From Rutidosis leptorrhynchoides (taxonomy: Eukaryota > Streptophyta > Magnoliopsida > Asterales > Asteraceae), in the NCBI RefSeq assembly GCF_046630445.1, contig NC_092338.1, positions 204,011,501 through 204,075,500 of the forward strand: DNA of 64,000 nt, written 5' to 3'. Below, piece by piece: positions 63,814 to 64,000 of the stretch; position 1 is the stretch's first letter, and every line of letters begins with the position of its first letter. Position numbers and translations under genes: made by a program. The notes beneath the pieces were generated by a model. It worked only from the letters and a program-made list of their open reading frames with translations. It did not search any database and was not told the origin of the DNA.

Positions 63814-63999
63814 TTAGTTATATGATCTATTATATTCATAAGATAGTCGGTTTAATTGGTCTTCCATGGCTGCATAGGCGTAACCTCGAGCATTCATTGT
63901 CTTTTCTTCTAAACATATGAACGGTCCGTCTCTGCATAAAGTAACAAATTCGGTATTTGAATAGGTTTGATTATTTGAACATTTACCTCCATGTGACCA
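63814..63999 (-). CDS. C-terminal end of an ORF entering from the right
   Basis: The frame is open from the window edge for 61 codons to a TAA at 63814-63816. It ends with ARGYAYAAMEDQLNRLSYEY and contains two or three isolated cysteines but no known motif. By position it precedes the extra ORF in the Athila internal region and could be the end of pol or a small separate ORF. Not recognised. Confidence 0.4.
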   Translation of the reverse strand, partial: WSHGGKCSNNQTYSNTEFVTLCRDGPFICLEEKTMNARGYAYAAMEDQLNRLSYEYNRSYN

Positions 64000-64000
64000 T

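Overview
This 64 kb window looks like retrotransposon-packed heterochromatin from a flowering plant. I found no recognisable host gene, rRNA or tRNA gene. Nearly all of it is Ty3/gypsy LTR retrotransposon sequence in nested, truncated and rearranged copies. Two lineages are visible. One is a chromovirus (Tekay/Del-like by my reading: iMet-type primer site, gag with two zinc knuckles, protease, RT, RNase H, integrase, chromodomain-like tail). The other is Athila-like (tRNA-Asp primer site, DLGAS protease, an extra 3' ORF). The gag wording is typical of Asteraceae elements I know, so a composite-family plant is my guess, not a demonstration. Local labels used below: Tekay-1, Tekay-2, Athila-1, Athila-2, and LTR-A to LTR-G.

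Layout. 1-17331 is Athila-1 (minus strand), with LTRs from another family inserted in its left LTR: LTR-C has a clean 5-bp target duplication, LTR-B abuts the LTR, and LTR-A sits inside B. Athila-1 carries gag and protease, then a 544-aa ORF where RT/integrase would normally be. It is inserted in a leader ORF of Tekay-1 (17332-27307, plus), whose gag-pol is full length but broken by stops and one frameshift. The 3' LTR of Tekay-1 holds a nested 2-kb solo LTR. 27308-30752 is old unclassified sequence with a long TA tract. 30753-34940 is LTR-E, complete with target duplications. 35345-43090 is a decayed minus-strand relative of Tekay-1 (LTR-F plus a remnant internal region).

43091-51262 is Tekay-2 (plus). 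Its LTR, leader ORF and early gag are tandemly duplicated around a palindromic TA-rich junction. It is cut in RT and joined tail-to-tail to Athila-2 (minus), which is cut just after its RT active site. Athila-2 has an intact gag-protease-RT reading frame, a leader, a tRNA-Asp primer site and an LTR at 56158-58152. Beyond that LTR, 58153-64000 is the 3' half of another Athila internal region in the same orientation, with an Athila-type extra ORF that appears to need splicing and to have its own promoter.

The most interesting signal is regulatory. A pair of near-perfect palindromes, CATGCGA(C/G)TCGCATG, is spaced 31-32 bp apart and lies 23 bp upstream of a TATA box in the Tekay-2 LTR and also in the unrelated Athila-2 LTR. 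It recurs upstream of the Athila extra ORF and in the Athila-2 leader. Second is a small stem-loop kept in seven LTR copies with compensatory base changes. Third is the repeat-built 544-aa ORF of Athila-1. All identities and family assignments were judged by eye; no alignments or database searches were run.
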